Part shown: piece by piece, positions 1 through 7,586 of the stretch
Layout: every line of letters starts with the position of its first letter
Numbering within the stretch: position 1 is the first letter of the stretch
NCBI GenBank assembly: GCA_029262795.1
Contig: JAJCYT010000034.1
Span: 147,977-211,976, forward strand
DNA length: 64,000 nucleotides
Source of the DNA: Candidatus Fraserbacteria bacterium
GTDB lineage: Bacteria; Bipolaricaulota; Bipolaricaulia; RBG-16-55-9; JAJCYT01
Direction: 5' to 3'
The notes under the pieces: generated by a model
Told to the model about the DNA's origin: nothing
What the model saw: the letters and a program-made list of their open reading frames with translations, nothing else
The model's database searches: none
Position numbers and translations under genes: made by a program

Positions 1-78
1 TTGAATTTAGCTATGGTTGGCGCTAAACTATGGCTTCAATTTTTGTAGAAATTCGCTCGCAAAGGAGGGTGATGATAG

Positions 79-1062
79 ATGGGTTATCATGTCGCAGTCG
101 TCGGTGCTACAGGGGCAGTTGGACGCACCATGATTCAGATTTTAGAAGAACGAAATTTTCCGGTGGATCGCCTCACCTTGTTGGCATCTCAACGTTCCGC
201 AGGTGAAATCATCACCTTCAAGGGCAAACCACACGAAGTTCAGGTGGTTCAGCCCAGTGCATTTGATGGCGTTTCGATTGCCTTGTTCAGTGCCGGCGCT
301 GGTCCCAGCAAGGAAATTGCACCACAGGCAGTGAAGTATGGCACCGTGGTCATCGACAACAGTTCAGCCTACCGCATGGACCCCAACGTACCGTTGGTCG
401 TGCCGGAAGTGAATGCGCACGCCGCCAAACAGCATCAGGGCATTATTGCCAACCCCAATTGCTCGACGATTGGCATGTTGGTCGCGCTCAAGCCGCTTCA
501 CGATGCAGCCAATATCAAGCGAGTGGTGGTATCTACTTACCAGGCGGTGTCCGGCTCCGGTCATGAAGCTGTGACTGAAATGGAAAAACAGGTCAAAGAT
601 CCCAACGCGAAGCCGGAAGTGTACCCACACCCGATTGCGTTTAACATTCTGCCCCACATCGGGGATTTTCAGGACGACGGCTACACCTCTGAAGAATGGA
701 AAATGCACAACGAAACGCGCAAGATTCTGGAAGATGACAACATCGTGGTCACGGCCACCACCGTGCGCGTGCCTGTGCATACCAGTCATGCTGAGGCAGT
801 GAATATCGAAACTGAAAAAAAATTGACGCCTGAGCAAGCCAAAGAGATTCTCAAAAATGCCCCAGGTGTGATTCTTCAGGACGATCCAGCAAACAACATC
901 TACCCACTATCACTCGATGTGGCAGGTAAAGACGAGGTTTTCGTGGGCCGCATTCGCGAAGATTTCACCATCGAAAACGGTTTGAATTTATGGGTTGTTT
1001 CAGACAATCTCAGAAAAGGCGCTGCCACCAACGCGGTACAGATTGCTGAACTCTTTGTCTAG
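79..1062 (+). CDS. asd: Aspartate-semialdehyde dehydrogenase
   Basis: Cytosolic NADPH enzyme that converts aspartyl phosphate to aspartate semialdehyde, the branch point for lysine/diaminopimelate, threonine and methionine. The nucleotide-binding motif GATGAVG lies at residues 9-15. The catalytic cysteine is Cys128 in NPNCSTIG, and the YQAVSGSGHEA and VPVHTSHAEAVN motifs follow in the usual order. The length (327 aa) is normal for the short bacterial/archaeal-type family. A strong Shine-Dalgarno (AAAGGAGGGTGATG) ends just before the ATG and fixes the start. Monocistronic as far as the window shows; dispersed repeat copy 1 follows it. Confidence 0.96.
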   Translation: MGYHVAVVGATGAVGRTMIQILEERNFPVDRLTLLASQRSAGEIITFKGKPHEVQVVQPSAFDGVSIALFSAGAGPSKEIAPQAVKYGTVVIDNSSAYRMDPNVPLVVPEVNAHAAKQHQGIIANPNCSTIGMLVALKPLHDAANIKRVVVSTYQAVSGSGHEAVTEMEKQVKDPNAKPEVYPHPIAFNILPHIGDFQDDGYTSEEWKMHNETRKILEDDNIVVTATTVRVPVHTSHAEAVNIETEKKLTPEQAKEILKNAPGVILQDDPANNIYPLSLDVAGKDEVFVGRIREDFTIENGLNLWVVSDNLRKGAATNAVQIAELFV

Positions 1063-1100
1063 AGGCAACGGGATTAAAATCATTAAAAAATAGTTAAAGG

Positions 1101-1172
1101 CTTCAAACCCCCAACCCCCTTGATCTAAGGGGGACCCTTCCAAAGTCGGAAGGGGGCTACGGTTAGACTGCG
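1101..1172. repeat. Dispersed palindromic repeat, copy 1
   Basis: Intergenic copy of a C-rich/G-rich palindrome whose core is CCCCCAACCCCCTT followed by AAGGGGG and a GGGGGCTACGGTTAGACTGCG tail. The same motif recurs near 7464 (inverted) and 22621. This copy is longer because it carries an extra internal segment (about 1132-1153) between the AAGGGGG arm and the GGGGGCTACG tail. All three copies sit between genes. Confidence 0.75.
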
Positions 1173-1216
1173 AGAGCGGGTTCTGAATTAAGGGGCGTTT
1201 TTCTGTTCGGAGTGAT

Positions 1217-1966
1217 GTGGATTTAAATATAGAAAAAATTCAGCACATTGTTGATCTTCTTCAAGAAGCTCAACATGCCTGGGCCTTTACTGGGGCTGGC
1301 GTGAGTACGGAATCGGGCATTCCTGATTTTCGGTCCGTAAGCAGTGGGTTATGGGAAAATGTGGATCCGATGGAAGTGGCTTCAGTTGAAGGTTTTTTAT
1401 ATAACACCCCTCGATTTTACGAATTCTGGCACTGGCGTTTTGGCATTTTAGATACCGCTGAACCCAACATAACGCATCATTGGCTGGCTTCTTTGGAACA
1501 AAAGGAGTTGCTACGTGGCGTGATGACCCAAAATATTGATGGGTTGCACCGTAAATCTGGCTCTCAAACTGTTTATGAATTGCATGGCTGTTACGAGCAG
1601 GGAAGTTGCATCAAATGCCAAAGCCAATACACCATCGAACAAATCTTTGAACGCGCTCAGCAGGAAGGCAAGCCTCGGTGTGATCAGTGCGAGGGCCTTC
1701 TAAAGCCAAACGTAACCCTATTTGGCGAATCTTTGCCCGCAGCATTTTATGAAGCTTTCTCTGAGTTGGCTCAGTGTGATTTGCTGTTGGTTTTAGGGAC
1801 ATCGCTAGAAGTGTTTCCTGCCGCTGAAATGGTGCCTCAGGTGAAGCAGCATGGAGGGCAGGTGGTGCTCATTAACGCAGAAAGCACAGGCATGGACGAT
1901 TTGGCCGATGTGGTGGTTCACAGCAGGTTGAAAGATGTGGTGCAGCCACTGTCTGAGATGATTTAG
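1217..1966 (+). CDS. cobB: NAD-dependent protein deacylase (sirtuin, SIR2/CobB family)
   Basis: Removes acyl groups from lysines using NAD+. The NAD-binding GAGVSTESGIPDFRS motif spans residues 26-40, TQNIDGLH 104-111, and the catalytic histidine is His123 in ELHG. The zinc cysteines are two CxxC pairs at 131/134 and 155/158. The length of 249 aa is typical. The start is a GTG at 1217 preceded by GGAG; the overlapping ATG at 1215 runs straight into a stop. No clear operon partner. From 1967 to about 2150 there is only a 20-codon ORF (2028-2090) that I cannot support as a gene. Confidence 0.94.
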   Translation: MDLNIEKIQHIVDLLQEAQHAWAFTGAGVSTESGIPDFRSVSSGLWENVDPMEVASVEGFLYNTPRFYEFWHWRFGILDTAEPNITHHWLASLEQKELLRGVMTQNIDGLHRKSGSQTVYELHGCYEQGSCIKCQSQYTIEQIFERAQQEGKPRCDQCEGLLKPNVTLFGESLPAAFYEAFSELAQCDLLLVLGTSLEVFPAAEMVPQVKQHGGQVVLINAESTGMDDLADVVVHSRLKDVVQPLSEMI

Positions 1967-2157
1967 AAATGAAAGTTAGAGTCCGGAGATCAAAAAAATC
2001 TATAAAATTTACCATGACGGAACCCAAATGAATGAGCAAGAATCGCTATCAGGTGTCACATTTGTAGAAATTGATGTCGTGAAAATTTAAAGTAAATTCA
2101 TCTTTTGGCATCATTTTCGTTTCAGTGAATTTTGTTCTGCTCTTTCTGTGAGTTTGC

Positions 2158-2186
2158 TTGATTGTATGGGGGCTGTTTGGTATACT
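2158..2186 (+). promoter_or_regulatory. Promoter of the rpsF-ssb-rpsR operon
   Basis: TTGATT at 2158-2163 and TATACT at 2181-2186 are separated by 17 bases, with a TG one base upstream of the -10 (extended -10). This predicts a transcript start near 2193 and a short leader of about 20 bases before the ribosomal protein gene. Confidence 0.7.
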
Positions 2187-2213
2187 CGCCGGTCGATAAA
2201 GAGGTGATTAATT

Positions 2214-2528
2214 CTGGATTTACGAAGATATGAGTTGATGTATATTCTGCGTGGCGACATGGCAGAAGACGCAGTCAACAAAGCGATTAAGGATTATCAA
2301 GAGCCTTTCCATGCTCATGGCGATGTTGATGTTGCCGAGTGGGGCAAACGAAAAATGGCCTTCAAGATGAACCACGTACCTGATGGTTTCTACACCTTGA
2401 TGACCTTCCATTCGGACAAGCCCACCCTGGTCGATGTCGAAAACCGTATGACGCTGGACAGCAATGTGTTGCGTTACATGGTGGTGCGCTTGGAAGAAAA
2501 AGTTGCTGCTACTGCTGCTGCGAGCTAA
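2214..2528 (+). CDS. rpsF: 30S ribosomal protein S6, probable non-canonical start
   Basis: Small-subunit ribosomal protein. The frame reads DLRRYELMYILRGDMAEDAV, matching the conserved first beta strand of S6 (RxYE..YI). No ATG, GTG or TTG lies upstream of this strand: a stop is at 2205-2207, and the first usual starts (TTG 2235, ATG 2238) would delete it. The Shine-Dalgarno AGGTGA at 2202-2207 is correctly spaced for CTG at 2214; ATT at 2211 is the alternative. I chose CTG, giving 104 aa. First gene of rpsF-ssb-rpsR, with 3 bases to ssb. Confidence 0.85.
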   Translation: MDLRRYELMYILRGDMAEDAVNKAIKDYQEPFHAHGDVDVAEWGKRKMAFKMNHVPDGFYTLMTFHSDKPTLVDVENRMTLDSNVLRYMVVRLEEKVAATAAAS

Positions 2529-2531
2529 CCG

Positions 2532-2963
2532 ATGGCTTCCTTAAACTCTGTTGTCCTGATTGGGAATTTAACCCGCGATCCTGAGTTGCGCTACACCCAA
2601 AGCGGTGCAGCCAAGGCTCAATTTTCCGTAGCCATTAATCGCTACTGGAAAGATCGTGAAGGCAATCGACAAGAGGAAACGACCTTTGTGCCCATCGTTA
2701 TTTGGGGGGCACAGGCAGAAAATTGTGCCAATTACCTTAAAAAAGGTCGTCCCGTAGCTGTTGAAGGCCGTTTGAGCATTCGCAGCTACACCACCGAAGA
2801 AGGCGAGCAGAAAAGAATTACTGAAGTGGTCGCAAATAATGTGCAGTTCTTAGGCTCCAGCCAAGGCAATTATGACGATGGCGCGGGCGGCGGCGGCAAT
2901 CAAAGCAGCCCAGCCAAAACTGAACCGGTAGGAGAGATAAGCGATGACGAAGTCCCATTCTAA
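2532..2963 (+). CDS. ssb: Single-stranded DNA-binding protein
   Basis: Binds ssDNA in replication, recombination and repair. It has a single OB-fold (about residues 3-110) starting SLNSVVLIGNLTRDPELRYT, followed by a short Gly/Ser-rich linker. The acidic tip DDEVPF at the C-terminus is the docking site for partner proteins in this family. 143 aa. It begins 3 bases after rpsF and overlaps rpsR by 20 bases, the usual rpsF-ssb-rpsR order. Confidence 0.96.
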   Translation: MASLNSVVLIGNLTRDPELRYTQSGAAKAQFSVAINRYWKDREGNRQEETTFVPIVIWGAQAENCANYLKKGRPVAVEGRLSIRSYTTEEGEQKRITEVVANNVQFLGSSQGNYDDGAGGGGNQSSPAKTEPVGEISDDEVPF

Positions 2964-3303
2964 ACCTTCCCGAGGGGGTCCCCGTAGTGCCGGTGGTGCC
3001 GGTGGCGGACGAGGCGGCGCTCGCGGCAGGGGACGATTTGGTCCACGCCGCAGGGTTTGTCGTGTTTGTGAAAACAATCACGTGTTGGACTACAAGAGGT
3101 ATCAGGATTTAAGGCCCTTTATCAACCGTCTGGGCAAAGTATTGCCAAGACGGGCAACGCGCCTTTGTGCAAAGCATCAGCGCTCTATGGCGCTTCAGGT
3201 TCGCCGTGCCCGATACATGGGCTTGCTGGCCTTCTCAGCAGAACCAGAAGGTATGAACCAGCAGCGACGTGGTGGACGTGGCGGAGGCCGCGGCAGACGG
3301 TAA
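2944..3303 (+). CDS. rpsR: 30S ribosomal protein S18 with RGG-rich N- and C-terminal extensions
   Basis: The S18 core runs from about residue 35 to 98 (RRRVCRVC...YKRYQDLRPFI...LPRRATRLCAKHQR...ARYMGLLAF). Cys39, Cys42, Cys75 and His78 form a probable zinc site (C+ type S18). A core of about 65-75 residues is usual; here a 30-residue Gly/Arg-rich leader (GGRGGARGRG) and a 20-residue tail (RRGGRGGGRGRR) flank it. The ATG at 2944 lies inside ssb and has GGAG about 8 bases upstream, so the leader is inside the translated frame. The tails are likely disordered and RNA-binding; their role is unknown. Confidence 0.93.
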   Translation: MTKSHSKPSRGGPRSAGGAGGGRGGARGRGRFGPRRRVCRVCENNHVLDYKRYQDLRPFINRLGKVLPRRATRLCAKHQRSMALQVRRARYMGLLAFSAEPEGMNQQRRGGRGGGRGRR

Positions 3304-3312
3304 ACTGAAGGT

Positions 3313-3522
3313 ATGAAACACCTTCTATTTGCAATCGCTGGATTATTATTAGGTGGTTTGGTAGGAGGCTTAGTGTGGAACTTTGCCTCCTTCCTTTTAC
3401 AACCTCTGATGGTTCTTTTCACAGCCCTTGGTGGCGCATATCTTGCTTATAACTACTCAAAAACTGGAGAAGTGTTACCTTCTTCCAAACCTAAGAGTGA
3501 CTATAAATCAAAGCGTTATTAA
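3313..3522 (+). CDS. Small two-helix membrane protein
   Basis: 69 aa with two hydrophobic segments (about residues 3-24 and 29-46). The first is a glycine-zipper-like LLLGGLVGGLVW. The tail is basic and hydrophilic (KPKSDYKSKRY). It starts 9 bases after rpsR and ends just before the cysteine desulfurase, so it is probably cotranscribed with both. I do not recognise a family; it resembles the small AtpI/AtpZ-like class only in size and topology. Confidence 0.6.
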   Translation: MKHLLFAIAGLLLGGLVGGLVWNFASFLLQPLMVLFTALGGAYLAYNYSKTGEVLPSSKPKSDYKSKRY

Positions 3523-3537
3523 AGGGTGTTCATTTAG

Positions 3538-4686
3538 ATGAAAATGCTCTATCTGGACCATGCCGCCTCTACGCCTCTAGCTCCTGAGGTGTTGGAGGCC
3601 ATGATGCCATTTCTCACCGAACATTACGGCAATCCCACCAGCCTGCATCAGGCCGGACGCGCCTCTCGTCGTGCCATTGACACTGCACGCGCGGAAGTGG
3701 CCGAGTTGATTGGCGCAGAGCCTTTCCAGATTGTTTTCACTGGTGGCGGGACTGCTGCCAATAACCTGGCGATCAAAGGCGTGGCTGAATCAAGAAAATC
3801 TCATGGCCGACACATTATCACATCAACCATCGAACACCCTGCCATTCTCAATGCCTGCCGTTGGTTGGAAACACAGGGGTTTGAAGTTTCCTATATCGAT
3901 GTGGACCAGTATGCTCAACTTGATCCTGAAGATATAAAAAATGTGCTTCGGGATGACACCATTTTGGTGTCTTTAATGCTTGGCAACAATGAGGTGGGCA
4001 CGCTTCAGCCACTTGCCGACATTGGACAAATTCTGAAAGACCACCCCGCTTATTTTCATACCGATGCAGTGCAGGCCATTGGTCATCTTCCCATTGATGT
4101 GGATGAACTGGGCGTTGATCTGTTGTCATTGACCGGCCATAAATTTTATGGGCCCAAAGGTGTGGGAGCATTGTTTGTTCGAGAGGGTATTGAACTTGAT
4201 CCGATCCTCCATGGCGGAGGGCAGGAAAGAAATTTGAGAAGTGGCACCGAAAATATTGCTGGGATTGTTGGCCTGGGCGCAGCAGCCAAACTGGGTCGGG
4301 AAACCATGAGTGAAACACAGTCCAGAATCACTACACTTCGAGATCGCCTGATCTCAGAAACGCTGAGCCAGATTGAGGGCAGTCACTTGTTGGGTCACCC
4401 AACTGAAAGATTGCCAGGATCAGTCAGCTTGGCTTTCGAGGATTTAATGGGCGAATCCCTCCTGCTCAAGCTGGACATGGAAGGCATTTGTGTGTCCACA
4501 GGTTCGGCGTGTTCTTCGGGCCATATGGACCCGTCTCACGTGCTGGTGGCGATGGGACTTTCTAATGAATTGGGCAACGGCTCCGTTCGCATCACGCTGG
4601 GACGCTCTACAACTGACCAGGATATTGACCGTGTTCTGGACATTTTGCCGGATGCTGTGGATCAAGTCCGCAAAATGGCATTTTAG
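3538..4686 (+). CDS. iscS: Cysteine desulfurase (NifS/IscS family)
   Basis: PLP enzyme that takes sulfur from cysteine for Fe-S clusters and tRNA thiolation. The N-terminal LDHAAST motif is present, the PLP lysine is Lys202 in LTGHKFYGPKG, and the persulfide cysteine is Cys325 in STGSACSSGHMDPSHVL. The SGTENI substrate loop is intact. 382 aa, a normal length. No scaffold or regulator gene (iscU, iscR) is adjacent, so NifS-type, IscS-type or tRNA-thiolation roles cannot be separated. The 3' end overlaps the convergent toxin gene by 4 bases. Confidence 0.94.
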   Translation: MKMLYLDHAASTPLAPEVLEAMMPFLTEHYGNPTSLHQAGRASRRAIDTARAEVAELIGAEPFQIVFTGGGTAANNLAIKGVAESRKSHGRHIITSTIEHPAILNACRWLETQGFEVSYIDVDQYAQLDPEDIKNVLRDDTILVSLMLGNNEVGTLQPLADIGQILKDHPAYFHTDAVQAIGHLPIDVDELGVDLLSLTGHKFYGPKGVGALFVREGIELDPILHGGGQERNLRSGTENIAGIVGLGAAAKLGRETMSETQSRITTLRDRLISETLSQIEGSHLLGHPTERLPGSVSLAFEDLMGESLLLKLDMEGICVSTGSACSSGHMDPSHVLVAMGLSNELGNGSVRITLGRSTTDQDIDRVLDILPDAVDQVRKMAF

Positions 4687-4997
4687 AGATTTAGTGAAAA
4701 CCGAATCGCTTTGTCCAATAAATCCATTTTTTCAACATTCAAAGTAGTGATCGTTTCCTGAAGCCACGCTTTTGGAATGGTGATCAAGTTGTCACAATTG
4801 ACCACGCAATCGCGGGGCATCCCGTCTTGTTGACCTAAAGGGACTTCTACAGGGATGTTGCGAATTTTGGTGGTCACGGGTGCAACGGTGACGGAAGCTC
4901 GAATTGCGTAAGCTTCATTGCGCGACACCAACACCACAGGCCGCCGACCCGCAGGTGGTTGAAGCTCGGCCCACCAGACGTCACCCCGCTTCATCAT
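4683..4997 (-). CDS. mazF: MazF-type mRNA interferase toxin
   Basis: 104-aa PemK/MazF-fold ribonuclease that cleaves mRNA when freed from its antitoxin. It opens with KRGDVWWAELQPPAGRRPVVLVSR, the family signature, followed by TVAPVTT and the NCDNLITIPK region. Two adjacent ATGs (4997 and 4994) lie just after GGGAGA. It overlaps the antitoxin gene by 17 bases, so the pair is translationally coupled. The operon lies convergent to iscS. Confidence 0.93.
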   Translation of the reverse strand: MMKRGDVWWAELQPPAGRRPVVLVSRNEAYAIRASVTVAPVTTKIRNIPVEVPLGQQDGMPRDCVVNCDNLITIPKAWLQETITTLNVEKMDLLDKAIRFSLNL

Positions 4998-5256
4998 TCT
5001 CCCATTCGGTATTGGATAATGTGTGATGAGCAGCAGATTGAATGAGCTCTATTTCATCCTCTTGCTCAGGTTGATCCTGATAGCTTTGAATATAACGCTG
5101 AATCGCCTCGCTGGACTCGTGTTCGCTAATCCAATCCCGCACGGCTTCGGTGATGAGCTTGCTGCGTGCAATGCCTAACTTTTCGCATGTTTTTTCTAAT
5201 GCCTGAAAAGCTTCTTTTGGTAGACTGATTGCGATTTTTACCACATTTGAGGGCAT
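4981..5256 (-). CDS. Ribbon-helix-helix antitoxin of the mazEF-type pair
   Basis: 91 aa. Residues 4-45 (VVKIAISLPKEAFQALEKTC...LITEAVRDWI) form a ribbon-helix-helix DNA-binding domain. The acidic C-terminus (PEQEDEIELIQ) would wrap the toxin. The ATG at 5256 has AGGAGA 5 bases upstream and is preferred over a longer reading from 5298 that would start inside the promoter/operator. It probably represses its own operon through the inverted repeat at 5265-5286. This is the RHH class of MazF partner, not the AbrB-fold MazE of E. coli. Confidence 0.9.
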   Translation of the reverse strand: MPSNVVKIAISLPKEAFQALEKTCEKLGIARSKLITEAVRDWISEHESSEAIQRYIQSYQDQPEQEDEIELIQSAAHHTLSNTEWENDEAG

Positions 5257-5264
5257 GATTCTCC

Positions 5265-5314
5265 TGGTATGATTATGGTCATACCAGTATAGTGCCATTT
5301 GTCCAACCTGTCAA
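5265..5314 (-). promoter_or_regulatory. Toxin-antitoxin promoter and operator
   Basis: On the minus strand TTGACA (5314-5309) and TATACT (5291-5286) are exactly 17 bases apart, a near-consensus promoter. Immediately downstream is a perfect inverted repeat, TGGTATGA, 6 bases, TCATACCA (5265-5286), which touches the -10. This is where an autoregulatory RHH antitoxin would bind. Confidence 0.8.
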
Positions 5315-5350
5315 AAGACGGGTGCCTGTGTCAAAATAGACACTTGTTAT

Positions 5351-5379
5351 TTGAAGTTTGACCCCTTAGCGTCTAAAAT
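5351..5379 (+). promoter_or_regulatory. Candidate promoter of rplI
   Basis: TTGAAG at 5351-5356 and TAAAAT at 5374-5379 with a 17-base spacer. The start codon of rplI is 43 bases further on, behind a GGAGG site. Confidence 0.5.
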
Positions 5380-5421
5380 ACACCAAATTGTACGAGGGTA
5401 AAATTCTGGAGGATTTGAACG

Positions 5422-6015
5422 ATGGTAAAAGTACTGTTAGCAAAGCCCGTGAACAAGCTGGGCGAAACTGGTGAAGTGGTAGAAGTATCCGCAGGATACG
5501 CGCGTAATTATTTGATCCCAAATCGTTTTGCAGTGCAACCGACCGAGCACAATCTTCGCTCGTTGCAGAAAGCAAAAATCGCCCGCGAAGCCGAACTTCG
5601 TGAACGCGAAGAACAGGCAAAGATTGTTCAGGGTCAATTGGATGGCGAAACATTCAGCTTCGAGCGCACCGCCTCTGCAGAAGGCACGTTGTATGGTTCT
5701 GTGCGTTTGGAAGACATTGCGGCGGCTGTGGCTGAAAAAACCAACTTCGAGTTGGAACGCGACCGCATTAAGCTCAGTGGCCCAATTGACACTGTGGGTA
5801 ATTTTGAAGTTGTGATTAGTCTTTATAAAAACATCAATGCCAAGGTAAAGGTTATTGTGACCGCTGACGGGGTCGAAGCCCCAGCTGAAGCCGTTGCAGA
5901 AGAGGTCATTGAAGATCCTGCTGCTGAAGCCATTGATGATTCCCCAGTTGAAGTATCTGCTGAAGAGGTAAATGGTCAAGAGGAGACTGCCGAGGAAGGG
6001 GACGTTGCTGCATAA
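5422..6015 (+). CDS. rplI: 50S ribosomal protein L9 with long acidic tail
   Basis: Large-subunit protein that binds 23S rRNA. The N-terminal domain carries the L9 signature (residues 11-38, LGETGEVVEVSAGYARNYLIP), then a connecting helix and the C-terminal domain to about residue 148. Typical L9 stops there. This one adds about 48 residues rich in Glu, Ala and Val (EEVNGQEETAEEGDVAA at the end). GGAGG precedes the ATG. Its TAA is directly followed by the ATG of the next gene. Confidence 0.96.
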   Translation: MVKVLLAKPVNKLGETGEVVEVSAGYARNYLIPNRFAVQPTEHNLRSLQKAKIAREAELREREEQAKIVQGQLDGETFSFERTASAEGTLYGSVRLEDIAAAVAEKTNFELERDRIKLSGPIDTVGNFEVVISLYKNINAKVKVIVTADGVEAPAEAVAEEVIEDPAAEAIDDSPVEVSAEEVNGQEETAEEGDVAA

Positions 6016-7401
6016 ATGAACCCACGGACGCTTGTCGTCGTTTACCTCTTACTGAGTACGATTTTAATAGCGCCTGGGTATGGTCGGTCTCAAACCACCA
6101 TTCCCCAGGCGCATTTGCTTTCAACATCCCCATCTCTTTCTTCACAGCAAGAACAGGTTTGGGTGTCCTTAGATTTTCTCAATCAATTAGGAATCCGCAC
6201 GTATCACGATGCCACATCCAATCTGATTGCATTTTTAGTGAATCAGCAACGTGTGCTGGTCCCTGTCTCTTTATCCAGATGGTCTCCCAGAGGGCTGGAG
6301 ATTCCACTTCAATTAATTGAAGACCGCCTGGGAAATACTTTAAATTTGCGTGGTCAGCGATATTGGCTGCCCATTGAGGGGCAATCCTCAGTTTCCATTG
6401 AAAGCTCCGCTCAAACACCATTGAACTATCGACAGGAACGTGTGCTTACGGCCATAGGCCAAACGACGGTTCTTTCATTAAACATTCCAAAGTTCAGTGA
6501 GTCTTACCATTTAACCACCATGCTGCCGACTGAAGGCATTGGGCAATTGGCTCCGCTTTCAGAGATGGCGGTTCAACAGGGCGTGGTGGCTGCGATCAAT
6601 GCCAACTTTTTTGACCCTGGCTCCGGCCTTCCAATTGGGCTGTTGTTAGACAATAATCGCTTGGAATATGAAGATTACGCCAGCCGAGGGGCATTTGGGC
6701 TGGATCTGTTTGGGAACCCTCATTTCATCCATCTGGACGCCAAGGCATACATTGAGATTGAGGGTCAGGATGTGTTTTTTAATGGTGTGAATCGGCCTGT
6801 AAACGCTAACGAAATTGTGATGCTGACACCTGCTTATGGTACCAACTTGGTGCGCCTGGCCGACCTTTCAAAGGTGATTCAGGTTAAACAGGGACGAATT
6901 GCCTCTATTTTTACGGGTTCAGTGATCAATTCTGATCATGAAAGTATTTTTCTGGTGGCGACAGGACAGCGCCAAGCGGCGTTTTCTTCATTAAGAATTG
7001 GTGACGAACTTTCCATCAAAAATTCTCTAAATCCGCAAACGAAGTGGCCACTAAAAATGGCGGTTGGTGGCGGCCCGATGTTGATTCAAAATGGGCTTTG
7101 GGTCCTTGATCCGATCAAAGAATCGTTCAAACAAAATTTCGCTTCAGCCCGTGCGGCTCGAAGCGCGATTGGTATGACCGCAGACGGCACACTGATTTTG
7201 ATGATCGTGCCAAAAAACAGCCAAAGCACAGGCATGACGTTTGCTGAATTGACACGCTGGTTTCAGGTCAGAGGCGCAGTCAACGCACTGGCTTTTGATG
7301 GTGGTGGATCCGCTTCCTTAAGTTTTCGTGTGGGCATCAACTGGAAGCATCTGGGTGGTAGCAGAAGTATTGCCGTTGGTCTAGGCCTTGCCCGAAAATA
7401 A
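6016..7401 (+). CDS. Secreted phosphodiester glycosidase (NAGPA/DUF2233 family)
   Basis: 461 aa with a signal peptide (about residues 1-25). A small domain resembling the copper-amine-oxidase N-terminal stalk fold follows (VWVSLDFLNQLGIRTYHD), probably a cell-wall binding module. The NAGPA catalytic domain spans about 150-460: INANFF, GGGPMLIQNG, ARSAIGMT and LAFDGGGSASL are all conserved. The family cleaves sugar-1-phosphate diester bonds in glycans. The ATG abuts the rplI stop, with GAGGAAGGGG inside rplI as ribosome site, so it is cotranscribed with rplI. Confidence 0.88.
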   Translation: MNPRTLVVVYLLLSTILIAPGYGRSQTTIPQAHLLSTSPSLSSQQEQVWVSLDFLNQLGIRTYHDATSNLIAFLVNQQRVLVPVSLSRWSPRGLEIPLQLIEDRLGNTLNLRGQRYWLPIEGQSSVSIESSAQTPLNYRQERVLTAIGQTTVLSLNIPKFSESYHLTTMLPTEGIGQLAPLSEMAVQQGVVAAINANFFDPGSGLPIGLLLDNNRLEYEDYASRGAFGLDLFGNPHFIHLDAKAYIEIEGQDVFFNGVNRPVNANEIVMLTPAYGTNLVRLADLSKVIQVKQGRIASIFTGSVINSDHESIFLVATGQRQAAFSSLRIGDELSIKNSLNPQTKWPLKMAVGGGPMLIQNGLWVLDPIKESFKQNFASARAARSAIGMTADGTLILMIVPKNSQSTGMTFAELTRWFQVRGAVNALAFDGGGSASLSFRVGINWKHLGGSRSIAVGLGLARK

Positions 7402-7463
7402 GTTCTTGATTTTCAAATCTCTTTCCACATAGAAAACCATTCAAATAAAGAACCCACATACAA

Positions 7464-7507
7464 AGTCCAATCGTAGCCCCCTTTATGTAAAGGGGGTTGG
7501 GGGATTA
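7464..7507. repeat. Dispersed palindromic repeat, copy 2 (inverted)
   Basis: Reads CGTAGCCCCCTTT, four bases, AAAGGGGGTTGGGGGATTA. Its reverse complement matches copy 3 almost base for base (CCCCCAACCCCC...AAAGGGGGCTACGATTGG). It lies between the glycosidase and murJ. Confidence 0.8.
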
Positions 7508-7586
7508 GAGTCTTTACCAATATTGATTCTTTATGTTTTCAAGAAAAAAGATTTTTATGTAAAGACCACAAGAGGATGAGTATACT

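Noticed and set aside
364..837. 157-codon reading on the minus strand inside asd
   Set aside because: Shadow of the well-defined asd gene; no ribosome site and no protein-like composition.
2028..2090. 20-codon ORF after the sirtuin gene
   Set aside because: Too short, no ribosome site, no recognisable product; may be a remnant but cannot be shown.
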